From Algibacillus agarilyticus (GTDB lineage Bacteria > Pseudomonadota > Gammaproteobacteria > Enterobacterales > Alteromonadaceae): 64,000 nt of DNA. The notes under the pieces are model-generated. The model had not been told where the DNA came from. It saw only the letters and a program-made list of their open reading frames with translations, and ran no database searches. Shown here piece after piece: positions 49,789 to 58,437 of the stretch (position 1 is the first letter of the stretch; every line of letters begins with the position of its first letter). The position numbers were made by a program, and so were the translations under genes. Location: contig NZ_QMED01000005.1 in NCBI RefSeq assembly GCF_003286125.1, forward strand, positions 1-64,000, given 5' to 3'.

Positions 49789-51461
49789 ATAAAGAAACGG
49801 AAATCACAAAGTTAATCGCCCAATACCTTGCTAATGACAGTGACAGTGACAGTGAACCAGCAAGCCATGAATTATTAATGCGGTGCAAAGCCGATCCTTC
49901 ACTTATTGATCAAATAGCTGAGCACAAAATAATTGAACGCTTAATACGTTTTGAAGCACAGCATTCAACCACCGATATTTTTACTAAAGAAGTAAACTAT
50001 CGGCTTGAACTACCAGCAAGCTTAGCGTTTTCAAACAAAATTGAATCGCAAATTAAAGCGAATCAAACCGACAACGTGACTCGGCTATCACACAATAAAA
50101 ACACCCATGTTTTGGCGTTGGCGGCTAGTTTTTTAATTGCATTTATGCTGTGGTTATACCTACCGGTTGTTGAACAGAACACGCCAGCATCAGCCGCTTT
50201 ACCTTCACATAATAAATCAACTAATCAACCCCCCTTACCCGCATTAGATCAAGGGCCAGAGCCGACACAGGTTATATCTTCTCATAACGTTCAAATTGGC
50301 CATCAGGCAGAATCAACCCATAAACGATTTAGCGCACCGTTAGCGATCATCAAAACCAATCAAAACACCGAACGAAAAGAAGGTCAAAAAACAAAACATG
50401 AATCGACTGAATTAATCGCGGCAATCGACCTTAATAGCGACTTATTAGCCAGTTTAAATGGTGACTTTGAAGAAGGCATGTTAAGCCCTTGGCAAATAAA
50501 AGCGGCCAGTGCGGGTTATGCCGAGGTTCAACCTGAAGCCGCAAAAAATGGCCAATACGGTTTATACGTAAATACCCGTGCAGGGCGTGTAGATTTAGCT
50601 CTTAATTCACACGCGTTACCACAGGGGTTTATGCAGCAAGGTAAACTTTTTAAATTAAGTTTTGATATGAAAAGGTTGCTTAACAACAAAAACTGGGCCG
50701 GTAGTTTTGCCCGATTAACCAACACCAAAAATAATTACATAGAGACCGCGCTAGGGCCTTGGCTTGGCACTTATGATTCAGGCGAATGGTTACATCATGA
50801 GAAATTTATCATTGGCGAAAACTGGCCGACAACCGAAACACAGTTAGAGCTAATATTTAATAACCCTAATGAAGAGTTTTATATCGACAATATTAAATTA
50901 GCGCCAGTTCAACAAACCAATAACCTATTAAGCGATCGTAATGGCGACTTTGAAAGCGGAAAATTAGGCCCCTACATTACAAAAAAAGTAGGCACGGGCT
51001 ACGACAATTATGCGCAAATTGAAGTGACGGAAGCGGCCGCGATCGCGGGTAAGTATGGGCTCTATGTAAATTCACTTATTGGTGAAATGGCCATAAAGTT
51101 TAACGCCCTCGCCTTTGATGATCCCAGCTTGAGCAAATCAACTCAAGATTATATTTTTTCATATGATTTGCGTATTATTGAAGGCTCGGTTTCAAGTATT
51201 AATATGACATCGACCGGTTTACAAACGGTCGTACCGGGTTGGCCACCTCATAGTTTTGATTTAAGCGAAGCGGTTGTTAGCCCAAGCGGTCTCATAAAGG
51301 TCAGTGTACCGGTTGCACATAAATACCTGCCGACTGATCGCTTTTTTGAAATCAGCGTGCACATACCCACACAAGCGATTATGCATTTAGATAATTTTAA
51401 ATTTCATCCAGTAGAATTATCCGCTAAAGTGGCAGCTAAAGAACGATCAACCCAAGAATAG
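49785..51461 (+). CDS. Membrane anti-sigma candidate with two CBM4/9-like periplasmic modules
   Basis: 558 residues, overlapping the sigma gene by four bases. Residues 1-95 are cytoplasmic and helical (HELLMRCKADPSLIDQIAEH), the place for sigma binding. A membrane helix (about 105-125, VLALAASFLIAFMLWLYLPV) follows, then a linker, and two modules of about 155 residues each (about 222-380 and 385-550). Both start NGDFE.G.L.P and contain GQYGLYVN/GKYGLYVN and FYIDNIKL/MHLDNFKF, as in CBM4/9-type carbohydrate-binding sandwiches. No cytoplasmic ZAS zinc motif (HxxxCxxC) is seen. I infer a sugar-sensing anti-sigma factor, analogous to RsgI of Clostridium thermocellum but with a different sigma class. 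Confidence 0.8.
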   Translation: MNKETEITKLIAQYLANDSDSDSEPASHELLMRCKADPSLIDQIAEHKIIERLIRFEAQHSTTDIFTKEVNYRLELPASLAFSNKIESQIKANQTDNVTRLSHNKNTHVLALAASFLIAFMLWLYLPVVEQNTPASAALPSHNKSTNQPPLPALDQGPEPTQVISSHNVQIGHQAESTHKRFSAPLAIIKTNQNTERKEGQKTKHESTELIAAIDLNSDLLASLNGDFEEGMLSPWQIKAASAGYAEVQPEAAKNGQYGLYVNTRAGRVDLALNSHALPQGFMQQGKLFKLSFDMKRLLNNKNWAGSFARLTNTKNNYIETALGPWLGTYDSGEWLHHEKFIIGENWPTTETQLELIFNNPNEEFYIDNIKLAPVQQTNNLLSDRNGDFESGKLGPYITKKVGTGYDNYAQIEVTEAAAIAGKYGLYVNSLIGEMAIKFNALAFDDPSLSKSTQDYIFSYDLRIIEGSVSSINMTSTGLQTVVPGWPPHSFDLSEAVVSPSGLIKVSVPVAHKYLPTDRFFEISVHIPTQAIMHLDNFKFHPVELSAKVAAKERSTQE

Positions 51462-51543
51462 CCCTGTAAAATTGGATTAAACATGCCGACAATATTAGCG
51501 TTAATTTTATCTTTGCTTTTTACGTTTTCAAGCAATTGCTTGG

Positions 51544-51862
51544 CTAGGGCGTGTTTATCTTTTCGTATAGATTTTGTTCAATTCCAAAGCGTTTTGATCG
51601 CGGCATTGGCTTGATGGCATAGTGGTTCTACGTCAAAAGCCAATAACAAAGAGCAAAACGTTTTGGATTGAACCCAAAGGGCAGCGCATTTGCACTATTT
51701 CTACTATGTTGCCCCACATGGATGTGGGGTAAGGTGACTTTGCAGGAGCATAAAGTCTTTATCGCTCTTTTATGTAGAATAACGACACCGCAATCGCTCT
51801 GCCTTGTATAAATCGTGCAAATACGGCTGCAAAAGCATACACAAAAGATAAACACGCCCTAG
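51544..51862. mobile_element. MITE with perfect 20-base inverted ends
   Basis: 319 bases. The left end CTAGGGCGTGTTTATCTTTT is the exact reverse complement of 51843-51862. Inside is a CCCCACATGGATGTGGGG hairpin and no coding frame. The stretch begins just after a lost frame in the gap behind the anti-sigma gene and ends 26 bases before a small open frame. I could not settle a target duplication. Confidence 0.85.
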
Positions 51863-51887
51863 CACCCAGCAAGCACCTGACACATTA

Positions 51888-52073
51888 ATGTGCCAATATG
51901 CGGTCGATCATATGATCCAAATCGCTAAACAATCACTCAACGATAAAAAGAGTCGGCCAGAACGCATTAAAAAAAGAAAACAAAAGGTTGAGGAATGGGT
52001 AACCAAAATAAAAAAAGGTGATGACCCTTGTGATGTTTATGCTGATATTCAAAAATCGGGCAACACTTTTTAG
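51888..52073 (+). CDS. Small hypothetical protein
   Basis: 61 residues, or 53 from the internal ATG at 51912. The sequence is very charged and probably helical: KKSRPERIKKRKQKVEEWVT, then KKGDDPCDVYADIQKSGN. No signal, no membrane helix. It lies just behind a MITE, and has only weak ribosome-site support, so it may be the tail of a longer gene cut by the MITE. I do not recognise it. Confidence 0.4.
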   Translation: MCQYAVDHMIQIAKQSLNDKKSRPERIKKRKQKVEEWVTKIKKGDDPCDVYADIQKSGNTF

Positions 52074-52271
52074 CCCTCATAAACATTGAATAATATGCGA
52101 CCATGCGTGATGGTTGTCACACTATTAACCACTAAATAGCAACTAAACGTGAAATATCGTCTTTAATATACCAATAATACAAGTCCATACCACCACAAAG
52201 TTAACAACAAACAATTAACAATGTGTTATTTTATAGTATATTAAAAACACATATAAAGTAGGATCACCATA

Positions 52272-53372
52272 ATGAAATTGATTTTGTTACTCATCTTGTT
52301 AGCTGCAAACGTGTTTACAATCGCGCAAGCAACACAGTTAAAAACGATACTAACGGGCTTTGATAAACCCACTGAAATTAAGTTTTTTCCGTCTTCTAAT
52401 AACTATGCCCTTATTGCAGAAAAAGAAGGCGATTTAAACTTTGTTAATTTAGACACTAAAAAACACTATGTCATACATACATTAGCGGTAGATTCTGCGG
52501 TTGAAAAAGGGTTGCTTGGGGTTGATTTTCATCCTCAATTTAATAAAAAACCCTACCTCTTTATTAATTACAACCCGGCAGAAGGAGAGCAACGCACCCG
52601 TGTTTCACGTTTTAATTTAACGCTGAATACCGATCAGCGATATCAACTCACTCATGAAAAAATTATTATCGAAATTGACCAGCCTTATCCTAACCATAAC
52701 GGCGGCCAAGTCGCCTTTGGTCCAGATGGCTATTTGTATATTGGCATGGGCGATGGCGGTAGCGGAGGCGATCCCGAAGGGCATGGCCAAAACACCCAAA
52801 CATTATTAGGTAACATGCTGCGCATTGATATTAATACACCGCAAGATACACCTTACGCTATACCTAAAGATAACCCTTTTGTTGGTAAAGCCGGCTTTCG
52901 ACCTGAAATTTGGGCATACGGTGTAAGAAACCCTTGGCGTTTTTCGTTTGCAGGCGAAACCTTAATTGTTGCCGATGTGGGTCAAAGTAAATCGGAAGAA
53001 GTCTCTGTGGTCAAAAAAGGGCAAAATCTAGGTTGGAACATTATGGAAGGTAACCATTGTTTTAAACCCAAAAAAGCGTGTGACCAAACTGCATTAACCT
53101 TACCTAAACTAACTTATGGTCGCGACGATGGTTTATCTATCACTGGCGGTTACGTTTATAAAGGTAAGTTAATACCTGAATTATATAACCATTACATTTA
53201 TGCCGATTTTATTTTAGGCGGTGTGTGGTCTTCTGCTTTTCCTGCGCTAAATTCGTCAACCAAGTTATTTACTGCGACGGGTATTAACCTTTCCACTTTT
53301 GCATTAGATGCAAAAGGCGAAATTTATAGTGCCGACTATGCCAGCGGCGATATTTATCAGTTTGTCCCTTAA
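52272..53372 (+). CDS. PQQ-dependent sugar dehydrogenase, exported
   Basis: 366 residues with AGGA before the ATG and a signal peptide (about 1-19, FTIAQA). The six-bladed propeller of the soluble glucose dehydrogenase (GSDH) family is marked by LTGFDKPTEIKFFPSSN, VEKGLLGVDFHPQFN, PNHNGGQVAFGPDGYLYIGM, GDGGSGGDPEGHGQN and RPEIWAYGVRNPWRFSF. These carry the catalytic His, the calcium and the PQQ-binding residues. It oxidises sugars to lactones in the periplasm, passing electrons to quinone or cytochrome. No PQQ biosynthesis genes are in the window. A hairpin follows, so it is read alone. Confidence 0.88.
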   Translation: MKLILLLILLAANVFTIAQATQLKTILTGFDKPTEIKFFPSSNNYALIAEKEGDLNFVNLDTKKHYVIHTLAVDSAVEKGLLGVDFHPQFNKKPYLFINYNPAEGEQRTRVSRFNLTLNTDQRYQLTHEKIIIEIDQPYPNHNGGQVAFGPDGYLYIGMGDGGSGGDPEGHGQNTQTLLGNMLRIDINTPQDTPYAIPKDNPFVGKAGFRPEIWAYGVRNPWRFSFAGETLIVADVGQSKSEEVSVVKKGQNLGWNIMEGNHCFKPKKACDQTALTLPKLTYGRDDGLSITGGYVYKGKLIPELYNHYIYADFILGGVWSSAFPALNSSTKLFTATGINLSTFALDAKGEIYSADYASGDIYQFVP

Positions 53373-53387
53373 CAATTAAAGAAACAC

Positions 53388-53433
53388 CCCGTCAGACAGC
53401 TATTTGTTAATTTTTAAATAGATGTCTGTCGGG
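53388..53433 (+). terminator. Terminator after the sugar dehydrogenase gene
   Basis: CCCGTCAGACAGCTATTT pairs with AAATAGATGTCTGTCGGG, with one bulge, around an AT loop. It is 16 bases behind the stop and stands between converging genes. Confidence 0.75.
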
Positions 53434-53484
53434 TTGATATTTTGTTGATCCACTATTTATTTGTTGGAGATCAAAATCATTAAC

Positions 53485-54765
53485 TCAATCCTGAGCCGGT
53501 TTTATTAAATATTTAAGGCGCAGTTCTTCAAGCTTATTAATCGCTTTATCAATATCGGGGTTATTAACAAAATCTAAGAATACAGCCGGTGTTTTGCTCG
53601 CAAAATTGATATCAGCATAGCGATCAAAATATTCAATTCCGCCAGGGGAATTTTTAACAACATCAGCTATCTTGTTGTCTCTACTACTATCGGCCGGTAA
53701 CTTTATAATTCTTGCAGGCAAATGTTTAGTCACTTCTACAAACCCACTCTGAAACGCCTCTGAGGCCATGTAATTTAAAACACGAGCGATCTCTGTCGAC
53801 ATAATCGCGTAATGTGGCACCATAAAAATACTCAGTGGTGTAACCGTATAATGCGGTATGTCTTCATTAATGACAGGAAAGGTCATAAAACCAATATCAC
53901 TGAAATCTGAAAAGTTAATGTGAGTTGGCACCGAATCGGCTAAAGCCATCGCGGTAAGGCCTCGAGTGATCGTAGGAAAAACATCCCAAATTGAAAAACT
54001 ATGATGGTCGGCATTAAAACACTGAGAATCAATAAGCTTTTTAAAGTGCGTTAACGTATTTCTCACTCTTGAGTCTTTAAAACTCACCTTTCCTTCTAAT
54101 AAAGACTGATGAAAAGCTAATCCGTTTAATCTTAAATTTATATAATCAAACCAACCATGAAGTATCCATTCCGTTTTTAGCGTTCCTAAAGCAAATAACG
54201 TTATATTTCTCTCATTAAAACGTTCACAAGCGGTCAAGGTTTCTGCCCAGTTGGTTGGCACTTTAATGTTATATTTTTTAAATATCGTTTTACTATAATA
54301 AAAGCCAAATAAGGTCGATGAGATCGGCACACCATAAATAGCGTCGTTATAAGAAACAGAGTCTAACAGTGTTTGCGGAAAGTGCTGTTGATTACCACTT
54401 TGTCGCCAAAAATCAGTTAGGTCAGTCAATAAACCTTGTTCTGCATAATAACGCATACGTGAACCACCAATCCACCAAGTAACATCTGGTCCATGCCCTT
54501 GTTTTAACCATTTATTTAGCTCATGTTTATGTCTGTTGGCACCACGGTAAGCTAACAATGAAATCTGTAAATCAGGGTTTTGGCGATTAAAATCATTAAC
54601 CAGTTCTAATATTTTTTCTCGGTGGTCGCCACTATCGGCATGAAATGAAACAGTAATAGTTTTAGGGGTCGGCTTGTGGGTGGAGCTATCGGTCGCAAAA
54701 AGGTCGCCAGAAGAAAATACGCCTACGGAAACTAATATCATTCGTAAAAAATATTGATTAAACAA
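53485..54765 (-). CDS. Orphan family-1 sugar-binding protein
   Basis: 426 residues from TTG 54765 (AGGG about nine bases upstream), or from ATG 54741. Signal peptide about 1-25 (SVGVFSSGDLFA). It has the features of family-1 solute-binding proteins: TITVSFHADSGDHREKILEL, GPDVTWWIGGSRMRYYAEQG, YGVPISSTLFGFYYSK, and FPVINEDIPHYTVTPLSIFM. No permease or ATPase gene is adjacent, which is unusual. In Alteromonadales such orphans can serve a sensor instead of a transporter. It is divergent from a second binding-protein-like gene at 54936. Confidence 0.82.
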   Translation of the reverse strand: MFNQYFLRMILVSVGVFSSGDLFATDSSTHKPTPKTITVSFHADSGDHREKILELVNDFNRQNPDLQISLLAYRGANRHKHELNKWLKQGHGPDVTWWIGGSRMRYYAEQGLLTDLTDFWRQSGNQQHFPQTLLDSVSYNDAIYGVPISSTLFGFYYSKTIFKKYNIKVPTNWAETLTACERFNERNITLFALGTLKTEWILHGWFDYINLRLNGLAFHQSLLEGKVSFKDSRVRNTLTHFKKLIDSQCFNADHHSFSIWDVFPTITRGLTAMALADSVPTHINFSDFSDIGFMTFPVINEDIPHYTVTPLSIFMVPHYAIMSTEIARVLNYMASEAFQSGFVEVTKHLPARIIKLPADSSRDNKIADVVKNSPGGIEYFDRYADINFASKTPAVFLDFVNNPDIDKAINKLEELRLKYLIKPAQD

Positions 54766-54935
54766 AATGGTTAGCCCTATAGGTTAATATTTATTTATAT
54801 TACCTTAATAGGGCTAGCGCAATTTAACAAGTCACTTGTTGTTGTTGCACGGCTTAAATGTGTATTTATCTAAATGCAATCTCGCATTACCGTGTAAAAT
54901 ACTTAAATACCTAATTAGTGACTATATTTAACATT

Positions 54936-55793
54936 ATGCTGAAAAATTTATCGCTTCTGATACTTGCGTCTCTTTTATTATTCTCTTTAAGCCAGGCTAA
55001 CGCTGATGTTAAGCCCGTTGAAATAGTGTACCCCGATGCCAATGCTAATTCTTACTTCGTGCAATTGCTCGAACTAGCCTTGAGTTACACTGATAATAAA
55101 TATGCATTAAAAAAATTAGGCGAACCTTTACCTCACGACAGACCTTTTATTTTTTTGCAGCAAAATAAGTTTATCGATGTCGCTTGGGGTGGCGCAAGAA
55201 TAGAACGAGAAAAGCACAATTTACCCATTCGATTTCCGATATTTAAAGGGTTAAATGGCTGGCGAGTCCCAATTGTTAATAGCGATAACAAGGCGTTATT
55301 GGCTCAGGTGACTCATAAAGAAGGATTAAAAAAATTCAGCGTTGGTTTACACGCTAGATGGTCTGACTTTAAAATATTTAAGCACAATCATTATCATCTC
55401 ATACCCGGTTCATCTTTGCAGGGCGTGCTCAATATGGTCTCGATGAAACACGTAGATTATCTGCCACAGTCAGTATTAGCCGTGCAATATAACCTCGATC
55501 AACACCCTCAATTTTCATTGGTCATAGAACCCGAGATCCTAATTCAATACCCCTCGGCATATTACTTCTATGTGCATAAAGATAATCATGCACTAGCAAA
55601 AGATATTCAGCTAGGCTTAGAGGCCGCCCTTAAAGAGGGTAAATTTGATAAATTGTTTCATTCTATTTACGCGCCAACACTAAAAGCACTTAATTTAAAA
55701 TCACGCAAAGTAATCAAGCTAACAAACCCGCTTTTGTCAGATAAAACACCGCTAGAAAAAACCGAATTATGGGCAAAGGAAACTGATTTTTAA
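54936..55793 (+). CDS. Family-3-like solute-binding protein, orphan
   Basis: 285 residues from ATG 54936; an upstream GTG at 54918 would only lengthen the signal peptide (about 1-24, LLLFSLSQANA). The mature part VEIVYPDANANSYFVQLLEL, DVAWGGARIEREKHN, GWRVPIVNSDNK and YPSAYYFYVHKDNHALAKD is a two-lobed periplasmic-binding-protein type. It is a paralogue of the frameshifted gene at 35514-36370. No transporter lies beside it. The ligand is unknown. It is divergent from the family-1 binding protein, 170 bases away. Confidence 0.75.
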   Translation: MLKNLSLLILASLLLFSLSQANADVKPVEIVYPDANANSYFVQLLELALSYTDNKYALKKLGEPLPHDRPFIFLQQNKFIDVAWGGARIEREKHNLPIRFPIFKGLNGWRVPIVNSDNKALLAQVTHKEGLKKFSVGLHARWSDFKIFKHNHYHLIPGSSLQGVLNMVSMKHVDYLPQSVLAVQYNLDQHPQFSLVIEPEILIQYPSAYYFYVHKDNHALAKDIQLGLEAALKEGKFDKLFHSIYAPTLKALNLKSRKVIKLTNPLLSDKTPLEKTELWAKETDF

Positions 55794-56056
55794 TTTTAGA
55801 CTTAGCCATCGAAAAATATCGAGTTTTAGATCTAAGTCATTCTTAATAAGTACTTTTTAACAACCATTATTAACAAATGGTTTTTAACAAAAAAGCTAAA
55901 CACACATAAAAATACCCAGTTTGCACACCTCTCAACACCGTTTAAAACAAAACGATGTACAAAACAACGTAACTACCCGCGCTCGCATTTAAAGGTATTG
56001 TGTGATCATCACGCAGCCCAATCAAACCTCTCCATGATTATAAAACGTGCAAAAAA

Positions 56057-56084
56057 AAAGCCTGCTATTAATAGCAGGCTTTTA
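56057..56084. terminator. Bidirectional terminator
   Basis: AAAAGCCTGCTATT and AATAGCAGGCTTTT form a perfect 14-base stem without loop, with A and T runs on either side. It serves the binding-protein gene (plus) and the lyase gene (minus), which end 263 and 45 bases away. Confidence 0.9.
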
Positions 56085-56129
56085 TTATGGCCGTTTTATC
56101 ATTATACAAAGTGTAAGCCTATGAATAGG

Positions 56130-57725
56130 CTAATGATTGCTTGTGTAACTCACATCAGTCACTGTTGCTTTTGAAGTAGTGATACCAAATTCTTCAAAAC
56201 ATTCAGCCCAAGAATCTGAATCACCTCGGGTGCCACATTCTTCTCGTGTTACCGGATCTTGCGACTGCATGTAGTTACCAAATTTTAAATAAGTCGCCTC
56301 ATCATTTTCAACTTTAAGCTGTGCTGAAACCCCAAATGCAGTAATAGTCATCGTACCGTAGTTATTCACCATACTCAGATCAAAACTACCACCACTGGTA
56401 ATTGTACCTAATGCGGTTTTAACTTCGTTGCCATCAGTACCACGTAAACGAACATAAACATCAAAGATGCCATTATTAGCAACACTATCAATAAAGCCAG
56501 ACTCGCTCGAATCAGCAACATAAACCTTCATTAATGTAGAGATCGTTGAACCGTGAGTTTGTGCGACAATGGTTTTAGCACCATTAGATAAATCCATTTT
56601 ATAGGTCGCAGAGAACGTTTCATAAGTGCTATACATGGCTTTACGTTCACTGGTTTTAATTTTGTATTCATGACGCCAGCCGCCGCCACCTGAAGTGGTA
56701 TATTTAGTTTCTAATGGTACAAACGCTAGCGTTTTACTATTAACTAATGGATGCGGGTTATCACCTTCTAAATCGAATAACGAACCATCCGTAATAATAC
56801 TTGGAATATCGTTACCGCTACCTACATCGTCATCTGCACCGTATAACTTCACTTCAGTGATGTTCATCCAATCACTACCCGCGCTGTTTGATTGCGCTTT
56901 AATTCTCACTTGACGCGCAGTAGTGTCAGTTACATCATATACTTCTAAGCTGGTAGAATTACCTGAACTCACACTGTCGTGTACTTTAGTCCATGCTCCA
57001 CTCGTACTCGGTCGAGCGTAAATTTCAAAAGTATGGGTACGTGAATTACCTTGGCCCCAAGCCACTGCAACGTCTTTAACCTCTTTGGCCTCATCAAGCT
57101 CTAACGTTAAATTAACCGCCGAACCACCCGCCTCTGCAGCCCAACGAGATGACCAAGCGGTATTATCATCAATCGCTTTTGAAGCAGGATAATTAGCATG
57201 ACCCGTACCATCATCAAAAGCACGACTAACCGATAATTCACCATCAGCGTCATTGCCGCCAGAACCATACAATTCAACTTCTTTTATATTGGTCCAATTT
57301 GAACCTGCACTATTTGAAAAGGTTTTTACACGCACTTGCTGTGCTTGAATATCATCAATATCGTAAACTTCAATGCTTGAAGTCGAGCCTGTGCTCACGC
57401 TGTCGTAAACTTTGGTCCAATCGCCACTCGTTGCAGCACGAGCCCAAATTTCAAAGGTATGTGTTTGGTCGCCCCCTTTGCCCCAAGAAATACCCACCTC
57501 CGTCACGTTTTGTACTGAATCTAGGTTTAACTGCAAGTTAACCGGTGAACCAGAAGCCGCCCAACGAGACGCCCAAGCTAAACTGCCGTCAATCGTATTT
57601 GAGGCAGGGTAACTCGCATGCCCATTGCCCCAATCTGTTGCGCTATCGATATTGAGTGTATTTGCATGTGCATAATTTGTGGTTAATGCTAATGCAGCGA
57701 AACCAAGTGCTTTAGTTATTCTCAT
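56130..57725 (-). CDS. Two CBM32 modules plus PL7-like polysaccharide lyase, secreted
   Basis: 531 residues. Signal peptide about 1-21. Two related modules of about 135 residues (23-155 and 163-295), each with GHA(S/N)YPAS, (W/S)SRWAA, THTFEI(W/Y)AR and a final (E)V(E/K)LYG, are F5/8-type C (CBM32) sugar-binding domains. The catalytic part (about 310-530) is a concanavalin-like sandwich with GWRHEYKIKT, AQTHG and YLKFGNYMQS. These correspond to the PL7 motifs R(T/S)E(L)R, QIH and YFKAGVYNQ, each with changes, so it may cleave a polymer other than alginate. A PL7-superfamily lyase is the best reading. Confidence 0.75.
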   Translation of the reverse strand: MRITKALGFAALALTTNYAHANTLNIDSATDWGNGHASYPASNTIDGSLAWASRWAASGSPVNLQLNLDSVQNVTEVGISWGKGGDQTHTFEIWARAATSGDWTKVYDSVSTGSTSSIEVYDIDDIQAQQVRVKTFSNSAGSNWTNIKEVELYGSGGNDADGELSVSRAFDDGTGHANYPASKAIDDNTAWSSRWAAEAGGSAVNLTLELDEAKEVKDVAVAWGQGNSRTHTFEIYARPSTSGAWTKVHDSVSSGNSTSLEVYDVTDTTARQVRIKAQSNSAGSDWMNITEVKLYGADDDVGSGNDIPSIITDGSLFDLEGDNPHPLVNSKTLAFVPLETKYTTSGGGGWRHEYKIKTSERKAMYSTYETFSATYKMDLSNGAKTIVAQTHGSTISTLMKVYVADSSESGFIDSVANNGIFDVYVRLRGTDGNEVKTALGTITSGGSFDLSMVNNYGTMTITAFGVSAQLKVENDEATYLKFGNYMQSQDPVTREECGTRGDSDSWAECFEEFGITTSKATVTDVSYTSNH

Positions 57726-58437
57726 TTACAGCTACCAATAATATTGTTTGTGTTATATGTCAGTGCAACTTTTATTAACCACTTTTTAGCATGGTTTTAT
57801 TTAAACAGAGCTGCGAACTAGCAAAACCCACTTACAAGGTGGTAATACCAAAAAAAAACCAACCTATAAGTCAAAAGTTAACATACCCATAACAACCGTA
57901 CAATCTGTAATTTGATCTTTTATTAACCTAATTAACAAAACAAACCTTTAAAGTCTCGTAAAAACAAATAGATGCAATTGATAAATCTATATTAAATAAT
58001 CTGTAAAAATAATTTAAAAATTAACAAACCCAATTTTAGTATTACCAATATATAACAAAAACACGTTGTGCGTTAATTAGTGTTAACATTAAAATATAAA
58101 CCCACTAAAAAAACCTGGAATTGGTCAACCAGTTATACAAATATGAGAGTGGCTATAAAATTTTAATGCGGAGTTTCAATACCGAGTTTTAATAAAGATA
58201 AAGAGCCGACTTGATTTAGTTAATCACGTTGAGGTATGACATAATCAGCCAGAGCTTTAGATTACGGCTTTCTTACTAGGGGCGATTTACCCTTATATGG
58301 TCCAAAGAGTTCTGGCTAACCCGTAGCTTTAACGCCAAGTAACCTAAAACCGCAGGTAACGCCTTAATACGAAACTTGATGTTGTCTTGGGTGTCAAAAC
58401 CGCTCGCTAATCAAAAAATAAATAATAGGAAGAAACA
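57726..58437. other. Long AT-rich intergenic region
   Basis: About 550 bases (57726-58275) are AT-rich without a supported frame; promoters for the lyase and the 58438 gene must be here. From 58276 onward there is a transposase-like fossil. AGGAAGAAACA precedes the ATG at 58438. Confidence 0.5.
58276..58410 (-). pseudogene. Short transposase-like fossil
   Basis: A 44-codon start-less frame on the minus strand reads ASGFDTQDNIKFRIKALP, AVLGYLALKLRVSQNSLDHI and ends VNRP. The neighbouring GAGCCGACTTGATTTAGTT (58212) could be an IS end. The style (NIKFRIKAL...L.LRV) is that of the C-terminus of some IS transposases, but I cannot name the family. Confidence 0.3.

Noticed and set aside
51628-51855. 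75-codon minus-strand frame inside the 51.5 kb MITE
   Set aside because: It spans the MITE interior and its hairpin, with Cys-rich composition typical of an artefact.
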